Made by a program: the position numbers and the translations under genes. From contig OY783210.1 of NCBI GenBank assembly GCA_963678705.1, forward strand, positions 18,043,331 to 18,107,330: a DNA stretch of 64,000 nucleotides. The letters run 5' to 3'. The stretch's first letter is position 1. The number at the start of each line of letters is the position of its first letter. The notes beneath the pieces are model-generated. The model searched no databases. It was not told the DNA's origin and worked only from the letters and a program-made list of their open reading frames with translations. This DNA comes from Panorpa germanica. Its lineage: Eukaryota > Arthropoda > Insecta > Mecoptera > Panorpidae. Shown here in pieces: positions 21,955-34,274 of the stretch.

Positions 21955-22745
21955 CTACAAAGTGTGAGATGCATCAATCTGAAATAACCAAACCCATATT
22001 GTTAACCTTAGAACCGTATCTTGGTACAACGGTACTTTTCCATGTTTCCGATTTTTAGGTATAAATTTATAATTTTCAAAAACGATATATCATTGCAAAA
22101 AAGAATTTAATTTTAGTTAAAACAAACATTTATTACTCTATTAATATAAAATTAGGGAAAGATTAATTGTAAAAAATAAAATAAAAAAGCAAATAAAAAT
22201 TCTTATAAATTATTACAAGTTAAAAATGTCTTATGCTATGTAAAAAGAGTAAAATGCAGTAACTAATTCTTTAACTTTAATTTTTATTCTATGCAACATA
22301 TAAAAAAACATATTATGATCTTTGTTCACAGAAGTTTGTAATTCAATAAAAAATGCTAATAAAGCAGGGAAATTATAATAAGTTACAATGGTACAGTTTT
22401 TAAAATAAATATATTATTACCACTTTTTCTAAACTCTTTTCCAAGTCTTAAATACCTGTATATACATTTTATCTGATAATTGAAAATAATACAAACATAA
22501 ATTACTTTCCCGAACATATTTGCATAATAATAAAGCACAGAAACATAAAAAATTTGTAAAATGACAAATAGTATGAGTTAACATTTAAATCAGGTGAGAA
22601 TAAACAGTGATTTTGTGAAACCGCCTGTACATGTTCGTTTGTACACATAAACAAAATAATATATTCGTGTAATGCCGGTGGGGCCTTAAAACATAAATGG
22701 TTAGACCGTCAGGTCGCTTAGGTGGTTAGGTCTACTGTTCTACTT

Positions 22746-23318
22746 CAGGGGTTAACAAACTTTTAGGTGAGTGCCCTAGATTATAAATAATTTATGTATT
22801 TATATATAAGAGTATTTATAAGAAGTAAAACTCTATGTGTATACATATAACTAGAAATAGTTTTGTACAAAATAAAATAAGTAATACTTTTAATTATATG
22901 AGTATATATTTCTGGGTTGGTACTAAAAGGGTTAATTTTATTTTTCTTTTACAAATATTTCATTTTCTAAACATGAACATGAAATTATTTTTTGACAAAA
23001 AGTTATAGCGCAATTCTTTCAAATAGTAATTTTTGTTTCCAATGCGAAATTTTGACATTCGCTCTTTTAGTTCCAAATAGTATATACCTTTTATGAAAAA
23101 TATATTTGTTCCTAAAATTCTTATGCAAACGGAGAACATTATGATTTTAAATTTACATTTTCTTTGTTCTTCAGAAATTAACATAACGAACAGTTTTAAC
23201 ATATCTAGTGTATAACTATTGTTTTTAAAGTTGATTAATGTTACTTGAAATAAGAAATTAGTTTCTTAGTAAGTAATAACAACATATTAGTTCGCCTGCA
23301 TTAGTTTGATAGCCACTG
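22746..23318. mobile_element. Decayed hAT-like element (573 bp)
   Basis: It starts CAGGGGTTAACAAACTTTTA and ends, as reverse complement, CAGTGGCTATCAAACTAATG; both fit hAT termini. Flanking octamers TTCTACTT and TCCTAGTA agree at 5 of 8. The interior is AT-rich with an 80-codon minus-strand frame (23202 to 22960) of lysine/isoleucine-rich, unremarkable sequence, so no transposase is recognisable. Confidence 0.6.
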
Positions 23319-25024
23319 TCCTAGTACACGGATTCGGTAGTCCGTCGTCGGTCCATTTGAGACCGGTAGCCCATAGGTATGCTATGTAATTAAATTATGT
23401 ATACATATATGTATTTTATATAATATAAATAGTACCTCCAGGTATATGTATACGAAGACACAGGTAAATTGAATAGTAATTTAATGCACTTATATTATTA
23501 TTTGGGTCTGGACTAGCACTGGACAGTATATTTAATTAATTAAGTATATTTATTTGTACCTTTAAATATCCAGATAGCTATATAGGTAGCAGGTATTTAA
23601 TTATTAAAGGTGATACTAATTTTATTCAATTTAGATATTCAAATTAGAGAGTTATAATAATAGAATTATTTATTTAATAAGGAATTGAACCAAAACACAT
23701 TTTGAAGTTTAAATAATAAGAATATTTAGAGACATAATGGAAATTTTAAGTTTTACCCATCAACAGACATACGCTTGGGTCGCCATCTTGAAAAAATGGC
23801 GGTCTGAAACTGTTTCTTTTCTTGAAATATCTTTTACTTAAGTACCTTTTTGATAATATAACCATTTTTGATATATAAACCATTTATTATATAGATTAAA
23901 ATTCAATAGTGAAATATTAGATGTGATTAAAACTTTTCCTGTTAATACTAAATTTTTGTTAAGTGATTCAAAATTAATTAGTGAATTATTTAAATATTTA
24001 AAAATTTGTGAAATAGAATTATAAAATGTTAAATATGTATAAAAAATGTTTGATGATGGCTATGATGAATAAAAGTCAAGGCAAAAAAAAAAATGGTTTC
24101 ATTTTATGATTTTGGTTTGTTTAATAAAACATTTCAAAATTGTAAATTAAGTTTTTGTGAGGGACCTTATCATGTCTTTTTTTAACAATTTGTGATAACA
24201 ACAGTTCAGCTAAATGCGTATAACTCAATTTCACGTAAATATCAGTATATTATTCATTCACCAATTATCTCTCTACGTACAACTATATCAATATTGATGA
24301 ATAAACATTCTAATGTACTATTTATCAAGCTATATCGTACAAGTAACTATTTCAGATTAGAGAATCATCAAATATTTAAATTATACACCGGCGCAGCGAT
24401 CAAATGTTTAATCAACTAATTGAACTTAAATTCCCTCGTTAACTTTAAACATTGAATTAAACTGAGGTATAATTAAATAAACGTCACACATCGATCATAA
24501 TTATCGTTAATATAATATGTTGTTAGTTCAAACGCAGTACAATGGGAGATCTAGCTCTATAGTATACAATTGTGATGCAATTAATAACAAGTTCTTAGTG
24601 CACAAAAGCAATCAAGTGTTAAGATAGTGTTCATGGCTAGAAGCATGTAAAAAATAGATGTTCTACAGCACATTTATTAGCAATTATAATAATTAGTTAA
24701 GTATGTGAATTTGTATATGAAAGAAACACGTAAACAAAGGAAAGCCGCCACCTTTATAATGTGTATAAAATACTCTAAAACTTTTCTTTTTTATTATAGA
24801 ACGTATATTACTTTATTAAAAATAATATTTTACAATGAAAAATGTTTTGCACATATTTGAAACAATAGCGTACTATTTATTATACCTATAACGTTTCATT
24901 ATATTTTCAAAATTGATTAAAGCGAAACAGTCGATTTATATGGGAACAAAAGAATTTCGTAGAACAGTTTCATTTAAAATTTACGCGTGTAAGCCAACAG
25001 AAATATTTTAAATGTTAGAGAACA
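23319..25024. other. AT-rich non-coding stretch
   Basis: A small inverted pair GTCGCCATCTTG...ATGGCG lies at 23780-23806. No gene or element recognised. Confidence 0.6.
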
Positions 25025-25390
25025 GGGTGTTGGATATATCGATGTTAAATTTCAACTTGTTTAAAATGGAAAAGATTAATTGTATAGGAAAGGATGCAAC
25101 GAAGGAAGGAGGTGGATGGCGGAAGTACAGAGAAGATGAGGATGTCAGGGAAATAATTGCTGAGAAGAGACAAGGAAGGAACGAGATATATGGCAGAGCA
25201 GATATAGAGAATGTTAAGTTTGTCAATAAAGGAGCTAGATAAGGAAGATAGTGAATGATGGAGATTCAGAGAGGAAAAAAGAAGAGAGAGAGAGGAAATA
25301 AGGAGAAAAAGAATGTTTAGAAAGATGAAGTAGAGGAGTAGAGAACAGAGAAAGTGAGGCGAGGAGAAAAAGGAAGAGTAAACAATTTTG
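25025..25390 (+). repeat. Purine-rich tract, copy 2
   Basis: It contains GGAGGTGGATGGCGGAAGTA and GGCAGAGCAGATATAGAGAA, which correspond to AGAGGTGGATGGAGGAAGTG and GGCAGAGTAGCAGAGGAGGG in the 59885 tract. It lies just left of the 25400-25598 segment homologous to the TA-flanked element, so it may be internal sequence of that element. Open frames on both strands here are by-products. Confidence 0.6.
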
Positions 25391-25399
25391 TGACTATTG

Positions 25400-25596
25400 C
25401 ACTTCAATTACTGTTCGCATCAACTTTATCTTCATTTGTATTTCGACAGGTGGAGTGGTTTCACCATTTGTAGCCGATAAACAGACATTCGTATGAACGA
25501 CTGTGAGAAACTGAACTGTAAATGAACTCTTTCATGACAAAAACAGCATACGCATCTTCCATATGATGGCAAAGTGACTCCAAAATGTTTACTGGG
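25400..25596. mobile_element. Right end of a second CCCAGTAAAC element
   Basis: It ends GACTCCAAAATGTTTACTGGG followed by TA, as at 17868, and the 190 nt inside match the right part of that element in order (GTCGTTCA, GGCTACAAATGG versus GAGCTACAGACATTG on the minus strand). I could not find its left terminus; the adjacent purine-rich tract (25025-25390) may be internal to it. Confidence 0.65.
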
Positions 25597-25598
25597 TA

Positions 25599-27530
25599 TT
25601 TTAAGTTTAATTAGAGTTTTAGTTCAATATATTAAAATGTAATTAAAGATTTAATATGGAAGAATGTGAAGCCTGCATTCACGGCATGCATTAAATATAA
25701 ATATACATATATTAATTGCATTAAAGATAGTATTGTATATATTAAACTACCCTATTCGAGCATTGCAATGTAATGTCGCTACTATTCTATTACATTCTCG
25801 TAGCTATCACAAGCAACTGTAAATAATGCAGCACCATCAGATTAAACTATAATCAGCCGATTAATCCATTAGAAGCTTTATCTTAATACTTGCTGCTTTA
25901 AAGGGTAACCAGTGATACAGCTACACCCTTAGAATCTACCACGGGATATTGTCGCTATTCGCCAACTGTAGTACGATTGATTATTGTTGTGTAATTGAGA
26001 TGCATGGCCATAATATCTAGGATAATCTATTATATTGGTCCTACTACTGCTAGCTATGTATGTTAACAGAATGTCTGTGTATTTGTGTATGGAATTGGAG
26101 GTGTATGTATACATATAGAGTACTTCAATACATATACACAACAAACAAGCAACCATCCAATTCCAAATAATTGTTATTGTTATTGGAGGCAGCTAATTAG
26201 TAACTGATATTGGAGAGGACGTGCAGTAATAAGAAGGTTGGGAACAGGAAATTCAATTACAGTGATATTAAATTGTTATGCGGTATGTTGTTCTTAGCTT
26301 ACAGATGTTTGTTTGTGTGTTTGTTTGTATGCATTGATAAAATATATGGTAAAAGAAAAGCTAACAATCTAGCTACGATGAAAGCTATAAACTATTTTGT
26401 TTTGTATTTTAATTTGTTTTATTTTCTTTATACTTTTTAATTATAGTTTATTTGTATTATATATATATATATTTAAAGCAATATTTTGAAACTCTGCGCG
26501 CTTATCTTTATTTTAGACGGCGATGGACACCAAACGTTGCATCGTAGAGTATGGTTGCTTTTACCGCGTCTACAAACTATTAAATAATTTTAAATTTATT
26601 TCCGCACTATTCTTTTTCGCAGTGCAGCTTTAGCCTAACAAAGAGACGTCCAAAGCATATTTTTTCTTTTACAGTGTATACACTTTTTAAAAATATCTAA
26701 ACTCTTAAGAAAATGTTCAAGTAAAAGCGAATTTATATTTTTTGATCTTAAAGTATGAAATTGTATAATATTTGCTAGCACAAATATTATTTATTACAAT
26801 AAGTTTAATAATTCAACAAATCGAAAATAATATGCAAATTACCACTACATTAATCTAAAACCTTTCTAACTTTAGATATGATTTGTTGAATGTCAAGTTG
26901 TCAGACAATTTATGCAATATCTAATAAGCTAACTTTATTTCCTATCTAATAGATTATATTACTCGTATAGTATTATATATAACTTTCTGTCCATACTGTA
27001 TTTGCTGTTGAGTCTTTCAGGGAATGCAAATGATAGAATTTGTTGTGTACTTTGGAATTAAGACAGGGATAAACGGGATAGCATGTGGTCAGAACCAGAC
27101 CTTACAGAAACTGAGAATACAGTCTGAGTTGCACGCCATACTGTTTGTAAAATATTTCATTTAACTTAGATGCAAATGCAAATAATCAAATAGTAACAAT
27201 AAGATTGTATCGTTAAATTATATAAATATAAGAGGAATTTTGTTTTTAAAAGATATTTCTTAGCGCTAAATATTGCTTAACATTTTATAATGGAGTGTGT
27301 TGAGAAAATTGACAGCATCTGCTGCGATTGGGGTTTAGTACATTAATGTGACACACTTCTTCACAACATTTACGTTCTTGTATTCTAACCAATACTTCCT
27401 TAACTAAAGACAGTGAACTCTACATACAAAATAAGTACTTTTATGTAATTAATTATAATATACAAGTTAAATGCAATAATTTCTTAGAGAATATAAATAC
27501 TATTTATATTTATTAAATAGGTGCATATCA
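25599..27530. other. AT-rich non-coding stretch
   Basis: Apart from the short frame at 26523, it has TTTG-rich runs at 26305-26330 and a GC-richer patch at 27015-27140 containing the octamer ATGCAAAT (27026). No gene supported. Confidence 0.55.
26523..26633 (+). CDS. Short open frame after a good acceptor, unknown
   Basis: The splice-acceptor-like CTTTATTTTAG ends at 26516, and 6 nt later an ATG opens a 36-codon frame beginning MDTKRCIVEYGCFYRVYK. The first half uses GC-containing codons unlike the surroundings; the second half is AT-rich and hydrophobic (FKFISALFFFAVQL). It may be a terminal exon, a small peptide, or a decayed fragment. No relative recognised. Confidence 0.18.
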   Translation: MDTKRCIVEYGCFYRVYKLLNNFKFISALFFFAVQL

Positions 27531-28965
27531 CATCACTAAATAAGTTAGTGGGATGACATATAGATGGCGGTACTATTAAAAAATCCATATAATTTTTAGA
27601 TAGTACCAACCTTCAAACGATATGTGTCAAAATTTCGTGACATTCCGATCATTAGTTTACAAATTACAGAGGTTTTAGTGACGCTACTTTTGTAATTTTC
27701 AAAACAATTTTGGAAAAGTAATTTTAAGAAAAACTGTTGGCTTTATGTTAATATTCTGAGAATATTTCACAGAAAACAAAAAAAAAACGTCTTTAGGTCC
27801 TAAACGTTCAGGAAATACACAATTTAAATCCTGATAATGCTGCGTAGAATTAGCTATTATCAAAAATTAGAAATAAAAACATTTGTGTTATGGTGTTATA
27901 AATTTAATGTTACATTATGTTTTAAAGTAAGAATATTGAGAACCGCTGAACCCTTCGGTTATGTGGCTGTAAGGTAAACTTTACTTAACTTTGTGTTTGT
28001 TTTAGCTTAACTTCAAGTTTGCATAAGACGTACCAAAGCAATAGGCTTAACATTGTTTTACACTGTATAATATTATTTGATAAATATTTAAAAAGAAAAA
28101 AATGAAATTTATTAAAAAGTAATCATTATTATTATTTTATAAGTAAGTTATTGTAAAAATTTGATAAAAATCTTTTATTAGAGGTGTAAATAAGTTGTCA
28201 AAAGTCTTATCTTTATTTAATTTACTAATATAAATGTTCAGTTTATTATGTTATACTTTCGTTGTTTTGATTGTTGAATCGTAACAACTTTATTAACGTC
28301 TGACACCTGACAGTTCAAATGGAAAAGTAACAAAAGGTGTTGTTCAAACAGTTCAAACAATGTTATTTTCGTTAGCTAAGTTTTTATCTTTTTGTACACT
28401 TACCACAAAAAAATAATAGAAATAAGTTTGTAAATTTAGCAAATTCTACCATGAAAATTATTAAAATATTTGAAATTTGAGCACAGGTGCATATAGAAGG
28501 TGTTAAATATTCCGATAACAAATTTGAAGAGGTTGAAAGAGTCTAAATGGAATTATTCTAATATAATGTGCCTTGGTTTATACTGGATGCACAAATATCT
28601 TCTGATACTCTTGTCTTTGTTGAATAAAAATTGAAACAACATTTATAGTAGCAAGATCTATAGCATAGTGTATCTTTTCTTCTTCTTACCTCATGTTTAC
28701 AGTATTTTTTCCTACTAAAAAACAATGCTTGCCTAAATATAATAGTAACAACACACAAAATATAAAGTATTCCATTGTTTTGAAAATTACAAAAGTAGTG
28801 TCACTGAAACTCCTGTAACTTGTAATCTAACGGTCCGAATGTCATGAAATGTTGACACATATCGTTTGAAGGTTGGAACTATCTAAAAATCATATGGGTT
28901 TCTCAATAGTGACGCCATTTATATGCCAACCTACGAACTTATTGAGTGTGATCTGACATATTACT
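27531..28965 (-). mobile_element. Decayed mariner-like element with long inverted repeats
   Basis: Arms of about 180 nt (27533-27708 and 28776-28963) are inverted copies: TAGATGGCGGTACTATT / AAATGGCGTCACTATTG, TTTTTAGATAGTACCAACCT, TCAAACGATATGTGTCAA and CTACTTTTGTAATTTTCAAA. Immediately inside the right arm, on the minus strand, ATG (28775-28773) begins a frame reading MEYFIFCV and, after a short insertion, GKHCFLVGKNT, the start expected for a mariner-family transposase. The frame is soon broken and the middle of the element has no recognisable catalytic domain. The fragment at 34275-34445 is a second copy of the same end. Confidence 0.75.
28650..28775 (-). pseudogene. Mariner-family transposase, N-terminal remnant
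   Basis: After the inverted repeat the minus strand starts MEYFIFCV, has extra hydrophobic codons (about 16 nt not present in the 34.3-kb copy), then GKHCFLVGKNTVNMR, after which similarity fades. KHCFL.GK is the helix-turn-helix start seen in this mariner group. It is truncated and inactive; no DD34D catalytic region is visible downstream. Confidence 0.6.
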
Positions 28966-29527
28966 ATTTTATGAAAACTAACTTTTTCTAAACTCTATTA
29001 CAAACGATATCAAAAATTGTAAATAGCTAAAGATTAACTACAGATAAAAGATTTAAAATATCACATTAAATTTTCCCTAATCTGCATGCTAATTACTGAA
29101 TACAAGTATTTTGCTTTAGAAAATGGTTTTCCAATTACGGTTTCTCGTAATTCGGTTTCTAGTATATCGATGTAGCCAACACCCTGTGTATACATCCACA
29201 CATGTATTACAATGTAAATTAGCATGGTAGTACTACCAGTACGTTAGCTTGATTTTTCTTAGTACATACTTCGTTTCACGGTTGATCGGATCGTCAGCAT
29301 GCTCGTCTACCACCTCCGACCGTCACTGTGAATGGCTGTTCACTTGTTCATGATCATGGTAAGGGGGCGTCCATAAATTACGTGAGATGTTTAAGGGGGG
29401 GAGGGGGTCGAGTCAAATCTCATCTAATCTTCCGTTGGAGACAGGGGGGGTCTCGGCAAATATCACGCAATTTTTTTTCTGATTGAACCAAAAAAAAATT
29501 ATACTATTTTGGTCCATTTAATCTAGA

Positions 29528-29815
29528 TTGTACATGCTTAAGGCCTGTCTCAGTATGGGACCGTATTTAAGCGAATTTCTGCCGGACGTATACGGGCTAC
29601 TACGCTTTACCTATCCGAACCATGTAAATGTAATGAGATCGCTCTGGAGCTCTCAGACTGCACGCTACAAAGCCGTCCGAATACGGGCGGCACTACCTCG
29701 CACAGTAGAACCGAATAAAGGCGAATTTTATCCAAGCGTTACCACTACTACAACGATACCCTATCCGAACCTTTGTAAATGCAAAAAGCCGCCTCAGACT
29801 GGAGGGGATACCTAA
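29528..29815 (+). CDS. 95-codon frame inside the Harbinger-like element, doubtful
   Basis: The frame starts MYMLKACLSMGPYLSEFLPD, has TYPNHVNVMR and later PYPNLCKCKK (the two halves of the internal duplication), a threonine run and a CKCKKPP end. A second frame (29779-29994) overlaps it out of phase. The open state may only reflect lower A+T. I recognise no transposase or zinc-finger domain; CKC alone is not enough. It could be captured host sequence. Confidence 0.15.
   Translation: MYMLKACLSMGPYLSEFLPDVYGLLRFTYPNHVNVMRSLWSSQTARYKAVRIRAALPRTVEPNKGEFYPSVTTTTTIPYPNLCKCKKPPQTGGDT
29562..29805 (+). repeat. Imperfect tandem duplication of about 150 nt in the element's cargo
   Basis: Ordered matches are CCGTATTTAAGCGAATTT (29562) and CCGAATAAAGGCGAATTT (about 29711), CTATCCGAACCATGTAAATG (29611) and CTATCCGAACCTTTGTAAAT (29761), and CTCAGACTG (29652 and 29793). 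Offsets are 141-150 nt. The flanking element is well preserved while these units have diverged, so the duplication is older than the insertion. Confidence 0.7.
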
Positions 29816-30455
29816 GATCTCTTGTTGTTACGGTGCAATACGAGTCAAATGAAATCTATCGGCGACATGGGTATGTTCTGCATGCAGTTTATGTTTGTAT
29901 TTCAGTGAATCATGGACACCGATACCGATACCAATACGATAGAACTAAATTTCAATTCACGCCCACCAGAACTCAGATATATAATAAATGCTAAAGTCCC
30001 TTTAATACCAGTAGTGTATCGATAAAAATTAAAGTTAAAGTTTGCTCTTATAATAAATTATATTAATGCTAAAGAACTCCAATACACCCCCTAATACACG
30101 ACTACTGACATCTGCTGAGAGCTGAGTAGCAGCGACACACGGACAGGTTCCAACCTTGCTTTGTTTATTCTTGTAAATGTTTTACTCGACTCAGTGCATG
30201 CTCTTACTAATTTAAAATGAGTTTAATGAATTACTAGTCTTAACTAGTCGTAAATAAAAGCACGAAGCAAATTTTATTTTTCTTTTTACAATAACAATCC
30301 AACGCGTTTACGTAAGAAACCCACATTTTGAAAAATCTCACGTGAGATTGGGGGATGGGGGAGGGGGTTGAATAAAATCTCACGACATCTCACCAGGGGG
30401 GGAGGGAGTGACAGAAAATTTAAAAAAACACCTCACGTAATTTATGGACGCCCCC

Positions 30456-33400
30456 TAATCCACAATCCGTCACCAATGCATTTTATTACAATAACCACTT
30501 ATAATGTCTGAAGTATTATATTCTTATTCTCTCTCTTTGAAAAGAACATACATACATGTCTACGAGCACATACAAGAGCCGCAATTTTAATTACTTTGTC
30601 ATAAATTACGTTTCTTGTGTATCAGTATCAGTAATAAAAACAAGTATGTGACATTTAGAAATATGTTTAAAATATTTATAAATATAATGAAAAGTTGAAG
30701 TAAAGAGATAGGATGATTTAAGGAATAAAGAAGTTATGTTTCTATCATTGCAAAAAAAAAATAATTTTTGTGTAATTCAAATTGAAATAACCAGAAGCTA
30801 CTATAAAATTTAGACTTCTTAAATTAATTTCTTAGGAGAGAAAAAATGGAAGTATATTCCTCTTTGATAAAGGCCGAGATGGATTATTATAGACATTTTG
30901 AATAAACTGTTTTCATCTCACTAAAACTTCATTTGAATCCGCCAAAAAATGTGATAGCTTTTCTTTTCTAAAGAATGTTTTGAGGTCTTGATAGGGCCGT
31001 ACTAAACTTTTCAGTCTGGGAATTATTCATAGCTCTTAATCTGGCTTTGAAAATATAACAAAATAGACAACAGAATCTTGCTGAAATGTTATTTTGCTCA
31101 AAATTCGTGATAATCTTTTTAGGGTCGTTTTATTTAATTCTCTGACTACTGAGCTTTGTTATAAACTTTGGTTAACACTTTAGTTCTGCAGCTCTCATTT
31201 TTTATCAAGTAGAACATAACTGTAGCTTAACTAAACAAAATGTCACAGTAACATTTTTTGTTAACTACGGTCAATCATCGACAAAACTATAAAACTATTT
31301 TTTAGGGTAAACTTTAGTTATACTTTAGTCTAAAAAATAAAACTTCTACACCTGTTATAAGATTCATAAGTTTTATCGTTTATCATCTAATAATATTAGA
31401 TCTTAACCGTACTTTAGAACACGAGTTGTTAATTATAAGTCAAAATAAGGGTCAAAGAGATTTTGAAAAAGCGCTTAACACTAATGGACGCCAAAAATAA
31501 GTAATAAAAAAAGTTCCATCGCTCTTATAAGGGTATTAAATTTATTTAATGTGAAAACAAATATTGTGATAATTTTCAAATATTTAGAATGCTTGTGACA
31601 ATTCAAATAAATCCGCACCCATTTTGGCCAAGTATAAGCCGTTATGGGTTACACTTTATACTATGTAAATATCGTCCTAAATTCCATAACTCCGTTGGAA
31701 TTTCTTGTGTTTGACAGATTGTGTCGTAGAAACAATTCCGTTTTCATCGTATCTTGAATTTTATATTCAAGCATGTAGTTTTATGACTGAATACAATGCC
31801 ATAAATTATTAAATTGCATTCTAACATGGAAATATGACATAAACACGTCTCCGTATTATTGTTCCAGAAAGTCAAACAAAATTTAGAATAGCTACAATAT
31901 AAATACTAGCTTTTGTAAATGTATCATGGGATATTACCTAATACCATTTGTAGTTTAAAAGAAACCAGGTTTTGATATATTGCTCCCTGAATGCAGATTA
32001 ATACTGTCAGTACCACGTTATGGCAAGCGTCCATTGATCAGTAGTCATCCAGTGATTTATTGTAGAAACAAAGAAGAGAAGGGAAAGCGGAGAAAAACTT
32101 AATTTTTGAATTAGCGCAACAACTGAAACAAGTATCGTAGAAATACCTTCATGTGGTCCTATCCAAATTTGATTATGAGAGATCATATAATATCAGATTT
32201 CATTCTATCTATTGTCAATTTGTTAAAGGTTGGTTTAGCGGTCACTTGATGCAGTTACCAATTATGTCTATAAGATAACGTGCTGTTGTGAACAGTACTG
32301 CGTAAATGGTATTTATATTATAACTTTTTACTTAATTTATAAAAGTAATTTGTCAGACAGTAGAAATTTCATGACTTTGAATAATAAATTACAAATATCT
32401 TCTGTCACTTCATACAAACGCTGTTGTAATTGTTTTTTTTTTTTTAATTTTAAGTACAGGCCCATAGCTAATGAAAATTACTCATTTGCTTTAGTGTTTT
32501 TAATTTGAACGGCACCATTTTTTGGTATTACATTGTTTACGGTTATCTTTAAATAATAAGTATTTTATTGTTGGAATATACGTTGGAGCACGTGATGATT
32601 TTTAAAATTATCTACGCATCGAATTAGTTACCGCGATTAACAGTTTTTTGTTTTAAATTATATTCTGTAGTCTTCAACGTATATAATCAACAGGAGTATG
32701 TATAGTTTGGTATACACATGTATGTAAAAAATGGAATAGTATCGATTTATCGTTCGTATTGAGGACGGAGATTTGATCTGATTGTATAGGAAGACTACAT
32801 ACTTTCATTTCACATACTAAATCTTTACTTTGCATGTCCATATTGATAACTGGAGATGTTACAATACAAAAACGTGGTTAGATTATGTTATACAACAACA
32901 ATAGGTAAGAGGTTTTATCCTTTAACTATTTGTAACATAATAAATGACAGACAAGTCTCTGCGTGTTCATGTCAGACATCTTAATTCATTCGAGTCTAGA
33001 GCTAGCTATCCAGTTGTAGTACACACTTGTATGTACTATAGAATTCTGTAGTAACGTTAAACCTAAGTTCTGCTGAAAGCAGACCACAGCCAGCATCTTC
33101 TGACATCTCAGCTCAAGCACACACAGACGCAGCCACAGACATAGCACAGACAGATCTCTCGGAGGTATTCGGATGAAGATTATATAACTTAATGTCTACA
33201 ACGTTTAAAACTTAAAGAACTAATTAATAATCGTAATGGCTCGTTAATATGTTCGTGTATTTTATGAGGATGATTGAATGAATGAAATATTTCAAGGAAA
33301 TGTGAGATCTTAAGCTAGTATTTTGTGTTTTACTAAGTGAGGTGTATGAAAGAATTAAGATTTAAATGTTTTGAGTAAATTCTAATATTGTAAATGATAT

Positions 33401-34274
33401 AACATCGTTAACAAATCATCCGACAACTTCTTTAACTAAACAAATTTATAATGGAAAACGTTTTTTAGAGTAGATGTTATAGCGTGTATCATTAAGAGGT
33501 GACTGTTTTGTTTCTTGAATAAATCATAAAATAATGAGAATATTTTTATTTTTTTTTACTTATTGTGAAACACATATATGGGAAATATTTATAAATGTAA
33601 TGTCACTCAAATGGACGCATCAGATGACTCTGACAGATTACGAATTCTTTGTCCTTGTCATCCATAATTATTTTACATAAACCTGTTCTGAATATTACTA
33701 CATAAACAATCAGATCACATTGATATATCTTTTTCAACTTACTATCTATGATTCACTTCTCCTGTAAAACTAAAAGGAAAACAATGCGCGATTAATTAGT
33801 ATTTCACTATCAAAAATATAATTACAGTCATAAATCTTCGGATATGTTTTTTTATTACCTAATTAATAAATGTTACAAACAGATTTGCATTACGTTGAAC
33901 CTCTATTAATTAATTTTGAATAAATTATGATTATTAAAACGATTTCTATTTGTCAAAACTTATTAAGGAAACACCAATAGCATAAAATTAATATTCATGA
34001 ATATTAATGAAGACAAAAGTGTGAAATATTTAAATTTATATGATGGCTGGATTAGGTAATTTACATATTGAAATATTATATATTATTTTTGTTTTATTTT
34101 TAGTTCTGAAAGAAATTTCGAATGTTTAGTTATTCTTTCTTTTTAGTTATATTACTACGATTTTAACATTATTTTCTTTAGTGTAATATTTGTTTGATTT
34201 TCATTTCGTTGCCAGACATGGAATAAATTTATTTTATTCTCAGGAATCGAATCCGGATCCAATAATATCAAACC
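30456..34274. other. Non-coding stretch with one GC-richer island
   Basis: 32990-33180 stands out: CAG/CACAGAC-rich (GAAAGCAGACCACAGCCAGC, ACACACAGACGCAGCCACAG) ending CGGAGGTATTCGG. It could be a non-coding exon or an enhancer. A B-box-like GGATTCGATTCCTGAG lies on minus at 34255-34238. The rest is unremarkable. Confidence 0.5.

Larger units (their letters stand above)
18740..22745. other. Very AT-rich quiet stretch
   Basis: It holds the 20-bp hairpin at 19934 and small GC patches at 20985-21010 (TGAATGGTTCGGGTCATTCA, itself an inverted repeat), 21100-21170, 21310-21330 and 21520-21640 (G-rich). No gene supported beyond the weak 21918 segment. Confidence 0.55.
29363..30455. mobile_element. 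Harbinger-like DNA transposon with GC-richer cargo (1093 bp)
   Basis: TAA at 29360-29362 and 30456-30458 flank 30-bp terminal inverted repeats with a single mismatch, beginning GGGGGCGTCCATAAATTACG. Three-base TAA/TTA duplications and G-rich ends are typical of PIF/Harbinger elements, hence the tentative class. Next to each terminus lie G-runs and CACGTGAGAT/CTCACG motifs, giving further subterminal inverted similarity. The interior 29530-29990 is much richer in G+C than the window and contains a 150-nt imperfect tandem duplication. Neither a transposase nor a DNA-binding protein is recognisable. The near-perfect ends imply fairly recent insertion. Confidence 0.85.
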
